Below are positions 13,270-22,536 of a stretch of DNA of 38,602 nt, in pieces. The notes below the pieces were generated by a model that did no database searches, was not told where the DNA came from, and saw nothing but the letters and a program-made list of their open reading frames with translations. Source of the stretch: an uncultured Bacteroidales bacterium. Lineage in GTDB: Bacteria > Bacteroidota > Bacteroidia > Bacteroidales > UBA932. The DNA lies in assembly GCA_947177525.1 (NCBI GenBank), contig CAMWUW010000013.1:1-38602 (forward strand), written 5' to 3'. How positions within the stretch are numbered: the first letter of the stretch is position 1; every line of letters starts with the position of its first letter. Position numbers and translations under genes: made by a program.

Positions 13270-14967
13270 TTATAGTGCCGCCTTTATATTTTCGATTCTT
13301 AAGGCAAATTCCTCCTTGCCGATGAAACTTACAATGTCCGCGATTCCAAGGCCGCTTGAGGCACCCACGAGTGCAAGCCTAAGACAGTTCATTACCTTGC
13401 CCATCGGCCATTCGCGGCTGCGGATGAACTGCTCCACAGGATGCTCGATTCCCTCCTTGGTGAACTCGCTGATTGACAGCTCGCTTCCTGTGGCAGGGGC
13501 GTTTTCCGCATCACCTGTGGCAGGGCCGTATGTACCCTTGCCGCTTATTATGAAATCCGCCACCTGCAGTGCCAGACTGTAGTTCTCCTCTTTCCAGAAC
13601 TTTGCGGCATCTTTTTCGGCGTAAGTTGACGGAGTCACGAAAAGATAGGAGGCAATGTCCCAGAAGTCAGCCACAAATGATGCCCTTTCCTGAATAAGTG
13701 CCACCACATTCTCCACATACCTGCGGGTGAAAATGCCGTTCTTGAAATCTGCTCCTCCTGCAGTCATCTCTGAGCCTGCCGTAAGGGCACATTTCGGACA
13801 GTCAACCACCTGTATTCCATGCTCCTCAAGCACAGAAATGAACAGTCCGGCAAGTTCCGCGGCACTCTTGGTGCGCAGATATTCCTTATTGTACCACTTT
13901 GCCTTGTCCGGGTTGAAACGTGCTCCGGACTTGATGACACGCTCAAGCGAGAATGCCTCAATCAGCTCATCCATGGTGAACAGCTCACGCTCATCTCCAG
14001 GGTTCCAGCCCAGCATGGCAAGCAGATTGACAAATGCCTCAGGAAAATATCCGTCTTCACGGTAACCGCGTGATGTCTCGCCTTCGGAATTGACCCATTT
14101 GAGCGGGAATACCGGGAAGCCGAGACGGTCGCCGTCCCTCTTGCTCAGCTTGCCTTTTCCGTCGGGCTTCAGCAGCAGTGAAAGATGCGCAAAGCGCGGC
14201 ATCGTGTCCTGCCATCCGAAAGCCTCGTACAGCATATAGTGCAACGGAAGCGACGGAAGCCACTCCTCTCCGCGGATGACCTCTGTAATCTCCATGAGGT
14301 GGTCATCCACAATGTTTGCGAGGTGGTATGTAGGCAGCTCGTCAGCCCTTTTCCACAGCACCTTGTCGTCAAGAGTATCTGTGTTTATCTCCACATGGCC
14401 ACGGATAAGGTCATCCATCTTCACGACCCTGTTCTCGGGTATCCTGAACCTGATTGTCCAGTCTGTACGCTCCTCAAGCAGAGGCCTCCACTCGCTTTCA
14501 TCCATTGAAAGAGAGTTGCGAAGCGACATCCTTGTGGTGTGGTTGTAGATGAATGTCTCCTTTTGGACCTCCATCTCCGCACGTTTTGCCCCGAGCTCCT
14601 CTGCCGTGTCGAAAGCATAGTATGCAAAACCTTTCTCAACAAGCTCTTCCGCATATTTCCGGTAGATGCCCCTGCGCTGGGACTGCCTGTATGGTGCATG
14701 CGGATGTTTTTCCGATGCAGTCTCCACTACATTGCCCTCGGAGTCCACACCTTCGTCAGGTATGATTCCGCACCAGTTCAGAGCCTCAATTATATATTTC
14801 TCTGCTCCTGGTACAAACCTCTGTGAGTCAGTGTCCTCGATTCTTATGATGAAGTCTCCTCCATGCTGCTTTGCATAGAGGTAGTTGTAAAGCGCCGTCC
14901 TGACTCCTCCCATGTGGAGAGGGCCTGTAGGTGACGGTGCAAACCTTACTCTTGTCCTGCGTGTCAT
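13270..14967 (-). CDS. gltX: Glutamyl-tRNA synthetase
   Basis: 565 aa. Class I synthetase charging tRNA-Glu. The HIGH-type motif is APSPTGPLHMGG (about 10-21) and the KMSKS-type motif is KLSKR (273-277). The Rossmann core, the ELPTYHLANIVDDHLMEITEVIRGEEW signature and the C-terminal helical anticodon domain are all present. It is about 60 residues longer than the usual ~505; extra Ala/Gly/Thr-rich stretches are visible near the C-terminus (CPKCALTAGSEMTAGGADF; YGPATGDAENAPATGSEL), probably surface loops. It lies 38 nt after ftsZ and before a terminator, so it is probably read as the last gene of the division cluster. Confidence 0.96.
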   Translation of the reverse strand: MTRRTRVRFAPSPTGPLHMGGVRTALYNYLYAKQHGGDFIIRIEDTDSQRFVPGAEKYIIEALNWCGIIPDEGVDSEGNVVETASEKHPHAPYRQSQRRGIYRKYAEELVEKGFAYYAFDTAEELGAKRAEMEVQKETFIYNHTTRMSLRNSLSMDESEWRPLLEERTDWTIRFRIPENRVVKMDDLIRGHVEINTDTLDDKVLWKRADELPTYHLANIVDDHLMEITEVIRGEEWLPSLPLHYMLYEAFGWQDTMPRFAHLSLLLKPDGKGKLSKRDGDRLGFPVFPLKWVNSEGETSRGYREDGYFPEAFVNLLAMLGWNPGDERELFTMDELIEAFSLERVIKSGARFNPDKAKWYNKEYLRTKSAAELAGLFISVLEEHGIQVVDCPKCALTAGSEMTAGGADFKNGIFTRRYVENVVALIQERASFVADFWDIASYLFVTPSTYAEKDAAKFWKEENYSLALQVADFIISGKGTYGPATGDAENAPATGSELSISEFTKEGIEHPVEQFIRSREWPMGKVMNCLRLALVGASSGLGIADIVSFIGKEEFALRIENIKAAL

Positions 14968-15005
14968 TGGTAAAAATTATAAGGGCGCAAAAATAATAAA
15001 AAATC

Positions 15006-16274
15006 CTATTCCTTGTACATCTTCAGACTCTTCCTCTTTATGGCCGAGATATTCTCAAGGTCGCTCTTGTTTTCTCCCTCGCCGACAAGCAGAACAGGCT
15101 TTCTTCCGTCACTGAACTCAATCCTCTTCCTGATGCTGGACGTGTTGAAGCCTATTTTCTGGCTTCTCATCTCCGGAAGCTCTATCCCGTCTTCCGTTGC
15201 CCCGCAGTTCTTCTTGTATCTGAAGTCGCTGTCAATCATTATGATGTTGCCGAGCTTGATGTCGGTAATCTCTTCCAATCTCCTCATCTCGAACCCGGTT
15301 GCTATCACCGTGATGTTCACCTTGTCACCGAAAGCCTCGTCCTGCTCATAGACAATTCCCCTCTTGAAGCGGTTGGTGTCCTCTCCCATCTGCTCATTCA
15401 TAAGCCTGTCAATTTCAGCAAGATCCGCCATCATAAGGCCTTTGCTGTTGTAGCCGGCAGTGATGTTAAGCAGTACATTCCTGGCTGTCTTGATGTCGAA
15501 ATCGTTAAGAAGAGGTGAGGCCAATGCCCCGCTTACGGCTTCCGTAATCCTGTCCTTGCCCTGTCCTGAGCCGCAGCCCATAAGAGCCATGCCGCTGTTT
15601 GTCATCATGGCCTTGACGTCCTTGAAGTCAACGTTCACATAGCCGGGACGGCTGATTATTTCCGTTATTCCCCTGACTGCTGTTGCAAGCACTTCATCCG
15701 TTTTAGGGAATGCATCCTGTATGAGCATTCCGCCGTAATGCTTGTATATCTTCTCATTGTTGATTATCAGGAGGCTGTCCACATTCTTCTGCAGCTCATT
15801 TATGCCGTCGATTGCCTTTGACATGGACTCATTGCCCTCATTCTTGAACGGAAGAGTCACGACGCCGACAGTGAGTATGTCTTTCTTTTTTGCCATTGCG
15901 GCTATCACCGGGGCTGCTCCTGTGCCTGTTCCTCCGCCCATTCCGGCTGTGATGAACAGCATGTCCGTATGGCTGTTGAGGACTTTCTCCTCAATCTCGT
16001 CCTGGGAATTAAGGGCTGCATTCCGCCCTTCCGTCGGGTTGCATCCGGCCCCGAGTCCCGAGCCAAGCTGAATCTTGACCGGCACCGGACTGCTGTCAAG
16101 GGACTGCGAGTCAGTGTTGCATACTATGAATGTACATCCCTGGATTCTGTTCCGGTACATATAGTTGACCGCATTGCAGCCTCCTCCGCCGACTCCGATG
16201 ACCTTAATTATCGAATTCTCCGGAATCCAGTCTGCAGGCAAAGCATCATTGTCTATATTATTGTTGTAGTCCAT
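15006..16274 (-). CDS. ftsZ: Cell division GTPase FtsZ
   Basis: 422 aa. Tubulin homologue that polymerises into the cytokinetic ring. IKVIGVGGGGCNAVNYM (about 23-39) is the nucleotide-binding start, and the tubulin signature GGGTGTG is at 113-119. NVDFKDVKAMMTNSG (T7-loop region) and the activation domain follow. The C-terminal linker is short and ends ISAIKRKSLKMYKE, a basic tail in the place of the conserved FtsA/ZipA-binding peptide. It lies 22 nt after ftsA, the order ftsQ-ftsA-ftsZ being universal in this cluster. Confidence 0.98.
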   Translation of the reverse strand: MDYNNNIDNDALPADWIPENSIIKVIGVGGGGCNAVNYMYRNRIQGCTFIVCNTDSQSLDSSPVPVKIQLGSGLGAGCNPTEGRNAALNSQDEIEEKVLNSHTDMLFITAGMGGGTGTGAAPVIAAMAKKKDILTVGVVTLPFKNEGNESMSKAIDGINELQKNVDSLLIINNEKIYKHYGGMLIQDAFPKTDEVLATAVRGITEIISRPGYVNVDFKDVKAMMTNSGMALMGCGSGQGKDRITEAVSGALASPLLNDFDIKTARNVLLNITAGYNSKGLMMADLAEIDRLMNEQMGEDTNRFKRGIVYEQDEAFGDKVNITVIATGFEMRRLEEITDIKLGNIIMIDSDFRYKKNCGATEDGIELPEMRSQKIGFNTSSIRKRIEFSDGRKPVLLVGEGENKSDLENISAIKRKSLKMYKE

Positions 16275-16296
16275 ATTTCTTTGTCTGTTTTATGAA

Positions 16297-17805
16297 TTAT
16301 ACTTCCTCTTCGGTTATTCCGTCAATGAGTGTGTCGGTGGAATCGCTTATCTTCTTGCCGACCTTCTGTGCCTTCCCCCAGAGCACATTGAAGATGTTTC
16401 TCGGCTGGCGCGGCGGCGGAGCCACAGTCTCAATCTCCTCATCCTTGAAAAGAGTTCCAGGAACTTCCTTCGCCTTCTCCTGCACTGCAGCAGGCTCACT
16501 CTGACTTTCTGCCTCAGGAGAAACCTGTACGGCATCAATATCCTGTCCGGCAGGAGCAGGTTCGCGGACTGTCTCCTCATTCCGCTTTACGGCTGCATCA
16601 ATGTCCGCACATGCACAGTTGCCTATGCCGTCTTCTATGGCTGCAAGTATAAGCCCCATTGATGTCGCTGCCGTAGTGTCCCTTATACCGTCCACATCCT
16701 GACCTGAAATCACCGGAAGAGGATAGCCGGTCCTTACCTTATATCCGGAAAATTCCGTGATGAGATTGCCTATGTTCGCAATCTGTGCACAGCCTCCGGT
16801 CACGACTATGCCGCTCCTTATCATATCGGCCATACCGCTTTCGTTGATTTCATAGAGTATGGCATATACGATTTCCTCCACCCTGGCTGTAATGATTTCA
16901 GAAAGGTACTTCACCGGAAGCTGCTTGTCCGCATCTGCGCCGTTGCTTCTTATATGGAGCACTTTCTCGCTGAGATTCTGCAGTCTCTCCGGCATGCATG
17001 CACCGAATGCGAGCTTGATGTTCTCTGCAAGTACATCTGAAATCTGGCACTCGCTCTTGATGTCATCCGTAATGTTCTTTCCTCCGAAAGGTATGGATGC
17101 ATAGTGGCGCATTATGTTCCCGTGATAAATCGTGAGCGATGTGCTTCCCCCTCCGAAATCTATGAGGGCAACACCGTTTGTCATCTCGGACTCAGTAAGT
17201 ACTGCCCTGGCGGTTGTCTCCGCCGTAAAATATTTCTTTTTCGGGGTGATTCCGGCCTTCTTGAACGCCATGTCTATATTCTGCAGTTCTTTCTTTCTGC
17301 CTATGAATATCTTGAAATGCCCCTCAAGGGTGTCACCGGTCATTCCGATTATTTCATTTTCGATAAACTGGAAGAAATCCTCCCCGTTGGAGAATGACTG
17401 GGCCACAGCTCCGTATATCGCCTCTTTTTTCTCGTCATTGAGGGGATATGTCTCCTGTGCAAACCTTTTCAGGCTTGCGACGTCCTCCGCCGTTATTTCG
17501 GTTTCTTCGCCCCTGTCCATCACTTTACCGCTGTTGCTTTCCTGGCGCACAGGGTATTTGGGCATCCCCACGATGGCCTGCGTTATCTTGATGTCAAGGT
17601 CTTCTTCTGCATCTTGTATCAGATCTTTTATCGGGCCGGTCGCCTTCACGATGTTCCAGACCCCGCTATATTTGACACCTGCAGAAGGCGTTTCCTTATA
17701 GTAGACGATCTGAACATCCTTGCCGTCTACTTTCGCAACCATTAGTGCCGTCTTGGAAGTTCCCAAGTCCAGGGCCGCGATGTGTGTTTCTGTGAGATCA
17801 GCCAT
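16297..17805 (-). CDS. ftsA: Cell division protein FtsA
   Basis: 502 aa. Actin-fold ATPase that tethers FtsZ to the membrane. ALDLGTSKTALMVAKVDG (N-terminal phosphate loop), the SHS2/1C insertion, LIDFGGGSTSLTIY (phosphate-2 motif) and IVVTGGCAQIANI (adenosine motif) are in order. A Pro/Glu/Ala-rich linker (about 410-465) separates the core from a C-terminal amphipathic segment (NIFNVLWGKAQKVGKKISDS) that should insert in the membrane. The linker is longer than in E. coli FtsA (420 aa), as is usual in Bacteroidetes. Gap to ftsQ 24 nt and to ftsZ 22 nt. Confidence 0.96.
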   Translation of the reverse strand: MADLTETHIAALDLGTSKTALMVAKVDGKDVQIVYYKETPSAGVKYSGVWNIVKATGPIKDLIQDAEEDLDIKITQAIVGMPKYPVRQESNSGKVMDRGEETEITAEDVASLKRFAQETYPLNDEKKEAIYGAVAQSFSNGEDFFQFIENEIIGMTGDTLEGHFKIFIGRKKELQNIDMAFKKAGITPKKKYFTAETTARAVLTESEMTNGVALIDFGGGSTSLTIYHGNIMRHYASIPFGGKNITDDIKSECQISDVLAENIKLAFGACMPERLQNLSEKVLHIRSNGADADKQLPVKYLSEIITARVEEIVYAILYEINESGMADMIRSGIVVTGGCAQIANIGNLITEFSGYKVRTGYPLPVISGQDVDGIRDTTAATSMGLILAAIEDGIGNCACADIDAAVKRNEETVREPAPAGQDIDAVQVSPEAESQSEPAAVQEKAKEVPGTLFKDEEIETVAPPPRQPRNIFNVLWGKAQKVGKKISDSTDTLIDGITEEEV

Positions 17806-17829
17806 TTCTTGATAATTTATCTGTTGGTA

Positions 17830-18624
17830 TTACTTGTTCCTGTTGTCATGTCTGCATACTATCTGATCAGCGAATCTAAGGTCCACTGACCTGTATCCTC
17901 CTTCAGTTTTGTCTGCAATTCCCCGGTAGTATAGCTCCATTTTGGAGAATTTCTCTTTTATTTCAGTGGGACTTCCGAAAAGGAAGCGTTCATTTCCTTT
18001 GCGCGGAATAAGCGTCAGGTCTCCGTTCCTGTCCACAGTTATCTGCACTATCTTGTCTTTCCATATCCGGCTGTCCTCCATGAAGTTCACCAGCTCTGTC
18101 ATTCTCTTTAGCCACAGCTGTTCCTCTTCAGTCTGCGGAGTGCCTTTGAAATTTCCGCTTATATTCAGCGGAATGTCCCCGTCCACAATCTGCACATGTG
18201 ATGCGTAGCTGCTCTGGAGAGGGAACAGAAACCCTCTGCTGTCCGCATAGATTCCCTGCTGCCCTTTCTGAAATCTCACCACAGGCTCCCTCTGGGTTAC
18301 GCTTACGTGGAGCTTGCCGTCGCGTGCAGTGTAGGCCTGGCTTTTCTTGACAGCACTTTTCCCGTCCACAATCCTCTCTATTTCCGCAAGATCAAGGCTG
18401 CACAGCGGCATTCCCATGTATTCCGGATATTCTTTGTCAAGATATTTTTTCACATCGGCTGCAGTGACGAATCTGTTTGCTGCACTGTCTGCCACCTCAA
18501 TGGACAGTCCGGTGCACACCAGTGGCTTTCTTGCCGCTGCTCCTCCCATGTATGCCGCTGTTAGGCATGCGGCCAGAAGTACAGCCAAAATTACTCCTGC
18601 AATATGTTTCCTGATTCTTGACAT
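17830..18624 (-). CDS. ftsQ: Cell division protein FtsQ
   Basis: 264 aa. Single-pass inner-membrane divisome protein. A basic N-terminus (MSRIRKH) is followed by one transmembrane helix (about 9-30), a POTRA-like domain (FVTAADVKKYLDKEYPEYMGMPLCSLDLAEIERIV), and the FtsQ beta domain (VSVTQREPVVRF, YADSRGFLFPL). Its ATG overlaps the murC stop by one base (TAATG), which indicates translational coupling. Sequence similarity within this family is low; identification rests on domain layout and the position between murC and ftsA. Confidence 0.92.
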   Translation of the reverse strand: MSRIRKHIAGVILAVLLAACLTAAYMGGAAARKPLVCTGLSIEVADSAANRFVTAADVKKYLDKEYPEYMGMPLCSLDLAEIERIVDGKSAVKKSQAYTARDGKLHVSVTQREPVVRFQKGQQGIYADSRGFLFPLQSSYASHVQIVDGDIPLNISGNFKGTPQTEEEQLWLKRMTELVNFMEDSRIWKDKIVQITVDRNGDLTLIPRKGNERFLFGSPTEIKEKFSKMELYYRGIADKTEGGYRSVDLRFADQIVCRHDNRNK

Positions 18625-19988
18625 TATTTTTTGCCATGTTTCCTGCGGAGAAGCTCGGCGACCGGTTCAACAAGCCTGTCTATGTCTCCTGCGCCCAATG
18701 TTATGAAAACTTCTTTCTCCCCGAGCTCCATGCCTTCAAGGCAGCCTGTCAGTTCCTCTTTCCTTATCATGAGCTTTTCCGCAGAAGTGATTCTGTTGAA
18801 AATGATTTCGGAAGTGATGCCCGGAATAGGCTCTTCCCTTGCCGGGTAGATGTCCAGGAGAATTACTCTGTCAGCAATGCTCAGCGCCTCTGCGAAACCT
18901 TCGTAGAAGTCACGTGTCCTTGTATAAAGATGCGGCTGGAAGATTGCAGTGTATCTTGCATCCGGATAATAGCCTTTGATTGAGCTTATGGAAGCCGCAA
19001 TCTCATTCGGGTGATGGGCATAGTCATCTATATATACAAGGCCGTTTTCGTCCAGCACTTTGTCGAAGCGCCTCCTGACACCTGAGAACGATGCAAGTGC
19101 TTCCCTGATTTTCTCCGGTGCAATTCCGTATGTCAATGCAATTGCCGCCGCCGCGACTCCGTTTTCTATATTGACCCATCCAGGTATTCCTACGGTGCAG
19201 TCGGCAATCACTCCGCCCGGGAAGTGAAGGTTGAAATGCCCTTCCTGCTCCAGAGATTCTGCATAGAAATCAGCCTCGGGATTGTCGTATGAATAGGTTC
19301 TTATCTCCGCCTTTGTGTCCTCCCGTCCCAGATCCAGGCCGTGTTTTGCTATGAGGGTGCCGCTCACCTGTGAGGCGAAGGCCTTGAATGCCTCGTGTAT
19401 GTGGCTCTCGTCCCCGTATATGTCAAGATGGTCCGCATCCATGGACGTTATGACTGCTATTTCCGGGAAAAGCTGCAGGAAGGACCTGTCGAACTCATCA
19501 GCCTCGGCAACAATCACGTTGTTCCGGCTCAGAAGCAGGTTGCTGCCGTAGTTTTTCGATATTCCGCCGAGAAAGGCCGAGCATCCTTCGCCTGAGGCCG
19601 TGAAAATGTGACTTGTGAGAGTGCTTGTAGTCGTCTTGCCGTGTGTGCCTGCAACGGCCATGCATCTTTGTCCCTGCGCAATCTCTCCGAGCATTCTCGA
19701 ACGCTTGATCACGCGGTAGCCGTTTGACATTACATAGTTAAGCTCTTCCATGTCCTTCGGTATGGCAGGGGTATACACGACAGTCGTGTTCTCTGCGTCC
19801 TTGGGGACGAGGCTTATGTCATCTGTGTAATGTATTTTTATGCCCTCTTCCTCAAGTGCATGAGTGAGTGCGGAGGGGGTTCTGTCATAGCCGCTCACTG
19901 CATAGCCCGCAGCATTATAGTACCTTGCTATTGCGCTCATGCCTATGCCGCCGATTCCTATGAAATATATGTTTTTCTGTCCTGACAT
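18624..19988 (-). CDS. murC: UDP-N-acetylmuramate--L-alanine ligase
   Basis: 454 aa. Adds L-Ala to UDP-MurNAc, first amino acid of the peptidoglycan stem, using ATP. N-terminal Rossmann motif GIGGIGMSAIA, ATP loop GTHGKTTT (about 114-121), EADEFDRSF and the HHPNEI motif (DDYAHHPNEIAASI) are all typical of the Mur ligase family and of MurC in particular. Length normal. It follows murG by 6 nt and overlaps ftsQ by one base. Confidence 0.97.
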   Translation of the reverse strand: MSGQKNIYFIGIGGIGMSAIARYYNAAGYAVSGYDRTPSALTHALEEEGIKIHYTDDISLVPKDAENTTVVYTPAIPKDMEELNYVMSNGYRVIKRSRMLGEIAQGQRCMAVAGTHGKTTTSTLTSHIFTASGEGCSAFLGGISKNYGSNLLLSRNNVIVAEADEFDRSFLQLFPEIAVITSMDADHLDIYGDESHIHEAFKAFASQVSGTLIAKHGLDLGREDTKAEIRTYSYDNPEADFYAESLEQEGHFNLHFPGGVIADCTVGIPGWVNIENGVAAAAIALTYGIAPEKIREALASFSGVRRRFDKVLDENGLVYIDDYAHHPNEIAASISSIKGYYPDARYTAIFQPHLYTRTRDFYEGFAEALSIADRVILLDIYPAREEPIPGITSEIIFNRITSAEKLMIRKEELTGCLEGMELGEKEVFITLGAGDIDRLVEPVAELLRRKHGKK

Positions 19989-19994
19989 TGTTGT

Positions 19995-21122
19995 TCAGAT
20001 TATCTTGTACACTTCTTCGGCTATTGCCATGGCTGCGTCAGCCTTTGACAACGCACCGATATTTCTTTCCATTTCTGTTATTCTTTCCGGAGAATCCAGC
20101 AGTGAGCATGCCTCCTGCATGAGTTTTTCCACGGCTTCCGAATCTTTCACCAGAATGCCCGCATTCTTATTGACAAGGGCCATTGCGTTGTGGGTCTGAT
20201 GGTCTTCGGAAACATTCGGGGACGGCACGAAGACTGCTGCCTTGCGTGCTGCACAAAGCTCTGATATTGAACTTGCGCCGGAGCGGGAGATCACCACGTC
20301 GGCCGCTGCGTATGCCAGGTCCATCCGTCCGATGAAATCAGAATACTGTATGCCGGAAATCTTTTTGCCGCTACGGGCAGCTTCCTCCATGAATGTGTCT
20401 ACGGACGGCTTATAGTATTTTCCGCACTGCCATATAATCTCAATGTTCTCCCCGCCGGGACAGCCGTCGCTGATCCATTTCTTCATGGCATTGTTGAGAG
20501 TGCCGCTTCCGAGGCTTCCCCCGACTATCAGGATATGCTTCTTTTCCGGTGACAGGCCATAGAATCTGCATGCTTCAGCTTTCATTGCACTGTCGGCCGG
20601 AACGATGCCCTTTCTGATCGGGTTTCCTGTCATCACAATCTTTTCAGCAGGGAAGAAGCGCTCCATACCGTCATACGCCACGCATGCCGTGGTCACTCTT
20701 TTGCTGAGTATACGGTTCGTCAGGCCCGCAAAGCCGTTCTGCTCCTGTATAAGTGTCGGTATTCCGAGCCTTGATGCCGCCCATAGAAGCGGAGCGCTTG
20801 CATAGCCTCCGACTCCTATCGCAATGTCCGGCCTGAATGTCCTTATCAGCTTTTTGGCCATTCTGATGCTTTTCAGCACTTTGAACGGCAACATCAGATT
20901 GCTGAGTGTCAGTCTCCTCTGCAGTCCTGCGACAGGTAGCCCTTCTATGCGGTAGCCGGCCGCCGGAACTTTTTCCATTTCCATGCGGCCGAGTGCACCT
21001 ACAAACAGAATTTCTGTCTCAGGATTAAGTTCCTTGAGCTTTTCTGCTATGGAGAGGGCCGGAAAAATATGACCTCCGGTTCCGCCTCCGCTTATTATTG
21101 CCCTTATTTTTCTGTATCCCAT
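19995..21122 (-). CDS. murG: UDP-GlcNAc transferase MurG (lipid II synthase)
   Basis: 375 aa. Transfers GlcNAc to lipid I on the cytoplasmic face of the inner membrane, giving lipid II. GT-B fold marks: the N-terminal G-loop SGGGTGGHIFPA (about 11-22), a second Gly-rich loop GGSLGSGTLN, and the UDP-GlcNAc binding stretch SRSGASSISELCAA...PNVSEDHQTHNA. Its start overlaps the end of ftsW by 19 nt, consistent with coupled translation. Confidence 0.97.
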   Translation of the reverse strand: MGYRKIRAIISGGGTGGHIFPALSIAEKLKELNPETEILFVGALGRMEMEKVPAAGYRIEGLPVAGLQRRLTLSNLMLPFKVLKSIRMAKKLIRTFRPDIAIGVGGYASAPLLWAASRLGIPTLIQEQNGFAGLTNRILSKRVTTACVAYDGMERFFPAEKIVMTGNPIRKGIVPADSAMKAEACRFYGLSPEKKHILIVGGSLGSGTLNNAMKKWISDGCPGGENIEIIWQCGKYYKPSVDTFMEEAARSGKKISGIQYSDFIGRMDLAYAAADVVISRSGASSISELCAARKAAVFVPSPNVSEDHQTHNAMALVNKNAGILVKDSEAVEKLMQEACSLLDSPERITEMERNIGALSKADAAMAIAEEVYKII

Positions 21123-22531
21123 GTCTTTGCCTGTTCTGCGCGTATCGCACTGTTTTCAGCCTTTGCAATATTTTCTGCAATGCTGTCCATGTCACAGCCT
21201 GCCTTGTCCTCTACTGACTGTATTTTTTTCTTTGCCATCCTGCTGATTGAAAGTATCGTCCCGAAAGCCGTACATGACATCAGGAATGCACTCGCTCCGT
21301 CACTTATCAAAGGCAGGGTCTGTCCTGTCATCGGAGTCAGGTCCACATTCACCGCAATGTGCATGAATGCCTGTCCGGTGATGAGCACGGCCAGACCTCC
21401 TACGGCTGTCTTGGCAAATCTGTTTCCGCACAGGCGGGCTATGATGGAACTTCGTGCGAGCAGGCTGACATACAGGATGATTATGAGAAGGCCTCCTACA
21501 AGACCATACTCTTCCACAAGGAAACTGAACATGAAGTCGGAATAGATATGTGTGACGCAATATTTCTGCGTACTGTTGCCGCTGCCTTTCCCAAGCAGTC
21601 CGCCTTCATGCACGGCCAGCTTTGCCCCGTAAGGCTGTCTTATCTTGTCCACGGTCTCATAGAATTCCTTGCTTCCAGGCTTGATGCCGTCAAGAATTTC
21701 GGTGGAATATTCCGCCTCCATTCGTGAAAACAGGGTCTCAAGGCGCGGGATGAACTTTCCGTCCGTCATCTTGTGCAGCCCGGCCATTGCCGCTGCCATT
21801 GCCGCAAGGACCATGCATGCCAGTGCGATTTCTTTCCACGGCATATTTCCGATGAGTATTGTCACCACAAGTATTGCCGCAATGAATATTGCACTGGAGT
21901 TGCTTCCCGGGGCAACCATTGCACAGATGAGGAGTGCCGGACCGTAGATATACAGGAGCCTTTTTGCTAACGGCTTTCCCATGAATGACGTATGGGGATG
22001 TTTGGCCAGCATATTGGCCAGCATGAATGTCGGGCTTTCTTCCTTTTTTGCCGCCGCCTTCTGGTCAATTGCGTATGAATTGGTGGCCCACGCAAGATAC
22101 ATCACCATGGCGACCTTCACCACCTCGAATACGTGTATCTGGAAGCCTAACAGGCCGAGTGTCCTCCATGCATCGTTTATGCGCTGTGCCTTGATTATGC
22201 CGAGATTCAGATGCAGGTCAAGTATCAGCAGAAGTGTGAACGACAAGAGAAAACCGAACTGTGACAATACTCTGAAAACTCCTATTTTCTTTATGTTGTA
22301 CAGTCCGATTATGAGCATGAGTCCAAGAAATGCCGTTATTCCGTGGTCTTTCATTACATTCAGGCGGCTGTCTGATGGCAGGAGAGGAGTTGACGAAAAG
22401 ATGGCCAGAATTGAAATGAGTATCAGTAGCAGCACAATAATCCAGACGACCTTGTCTCCTTCAATGTCGTCTATAAGATTCCACAGGCCTTTCTTTGATG
22501 CCTTGTCTCTGTTGCACTCAGTATTTCCCAT
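21104..22531 (-). CDS. ftsW: Division SEDS glycosyltransferase FtsW
   Basis: 475 aa. Polytopic SEDS-family protein that polymerises lipid II with its partner class B PBP (the ftsI product in this cluster). About ten hydrophobic helices; SEDS signatures include NLGIIKAQRINDAWRTLGLLGFQIHVFE in the middle and the C-terminal LTPMTGQTLPLISDGASAF (P-x-S-x-G region). A Lys/Glu-rich cytoplasmic tail follows. The N-terminal part before the first helix is hydrophilic and basic. Cluster position between murD and murG separates it from the elongation paralogue RodA. Confidence 0.95.
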   Translation of the reverse strand: MGNTECNRDKASKKGLWNLIDDIEGDKVVWIIVLLLILISILAIFSSTPLLPSDSRLNVMKDHGITAFLGLMLIIGLYNIKKIGVFRVLSQFGFLLSFTLLLILDLHLNLGIIKAQRINDAWRTLGLLGFQIHVFEVVKVAMVMYLAWATNSYAIDQKAAAKKEESPTFMLANMLAKHPHTSFMGKPLAKRLLYIYGPALLICAMVAPGSNSSAIFIAAILVVTILIGNMPWKEIALACMVLAAMAAAMAGLHKMTDGKFIPRLETLFSRMEAEYSTEILDGIKPGSKEFYETVDKIRQPYGAKLAVHEGGLLGKGSGNSTQKYCVTHIYSDFMFSFLVEEYGLVGGLLIIILYVSLLARSSIIARLCGNRFAKTAVGGLAVLITGQAFMHIAVNVDLTPMTGQTLPLISDGASAFLMSCTAFGTILSISRMAKKKIQSVEDKAGCDMDSIAENIAKAENSAIRAEQAKTWDTEK

Positions 22532-22536
22532 ATCCT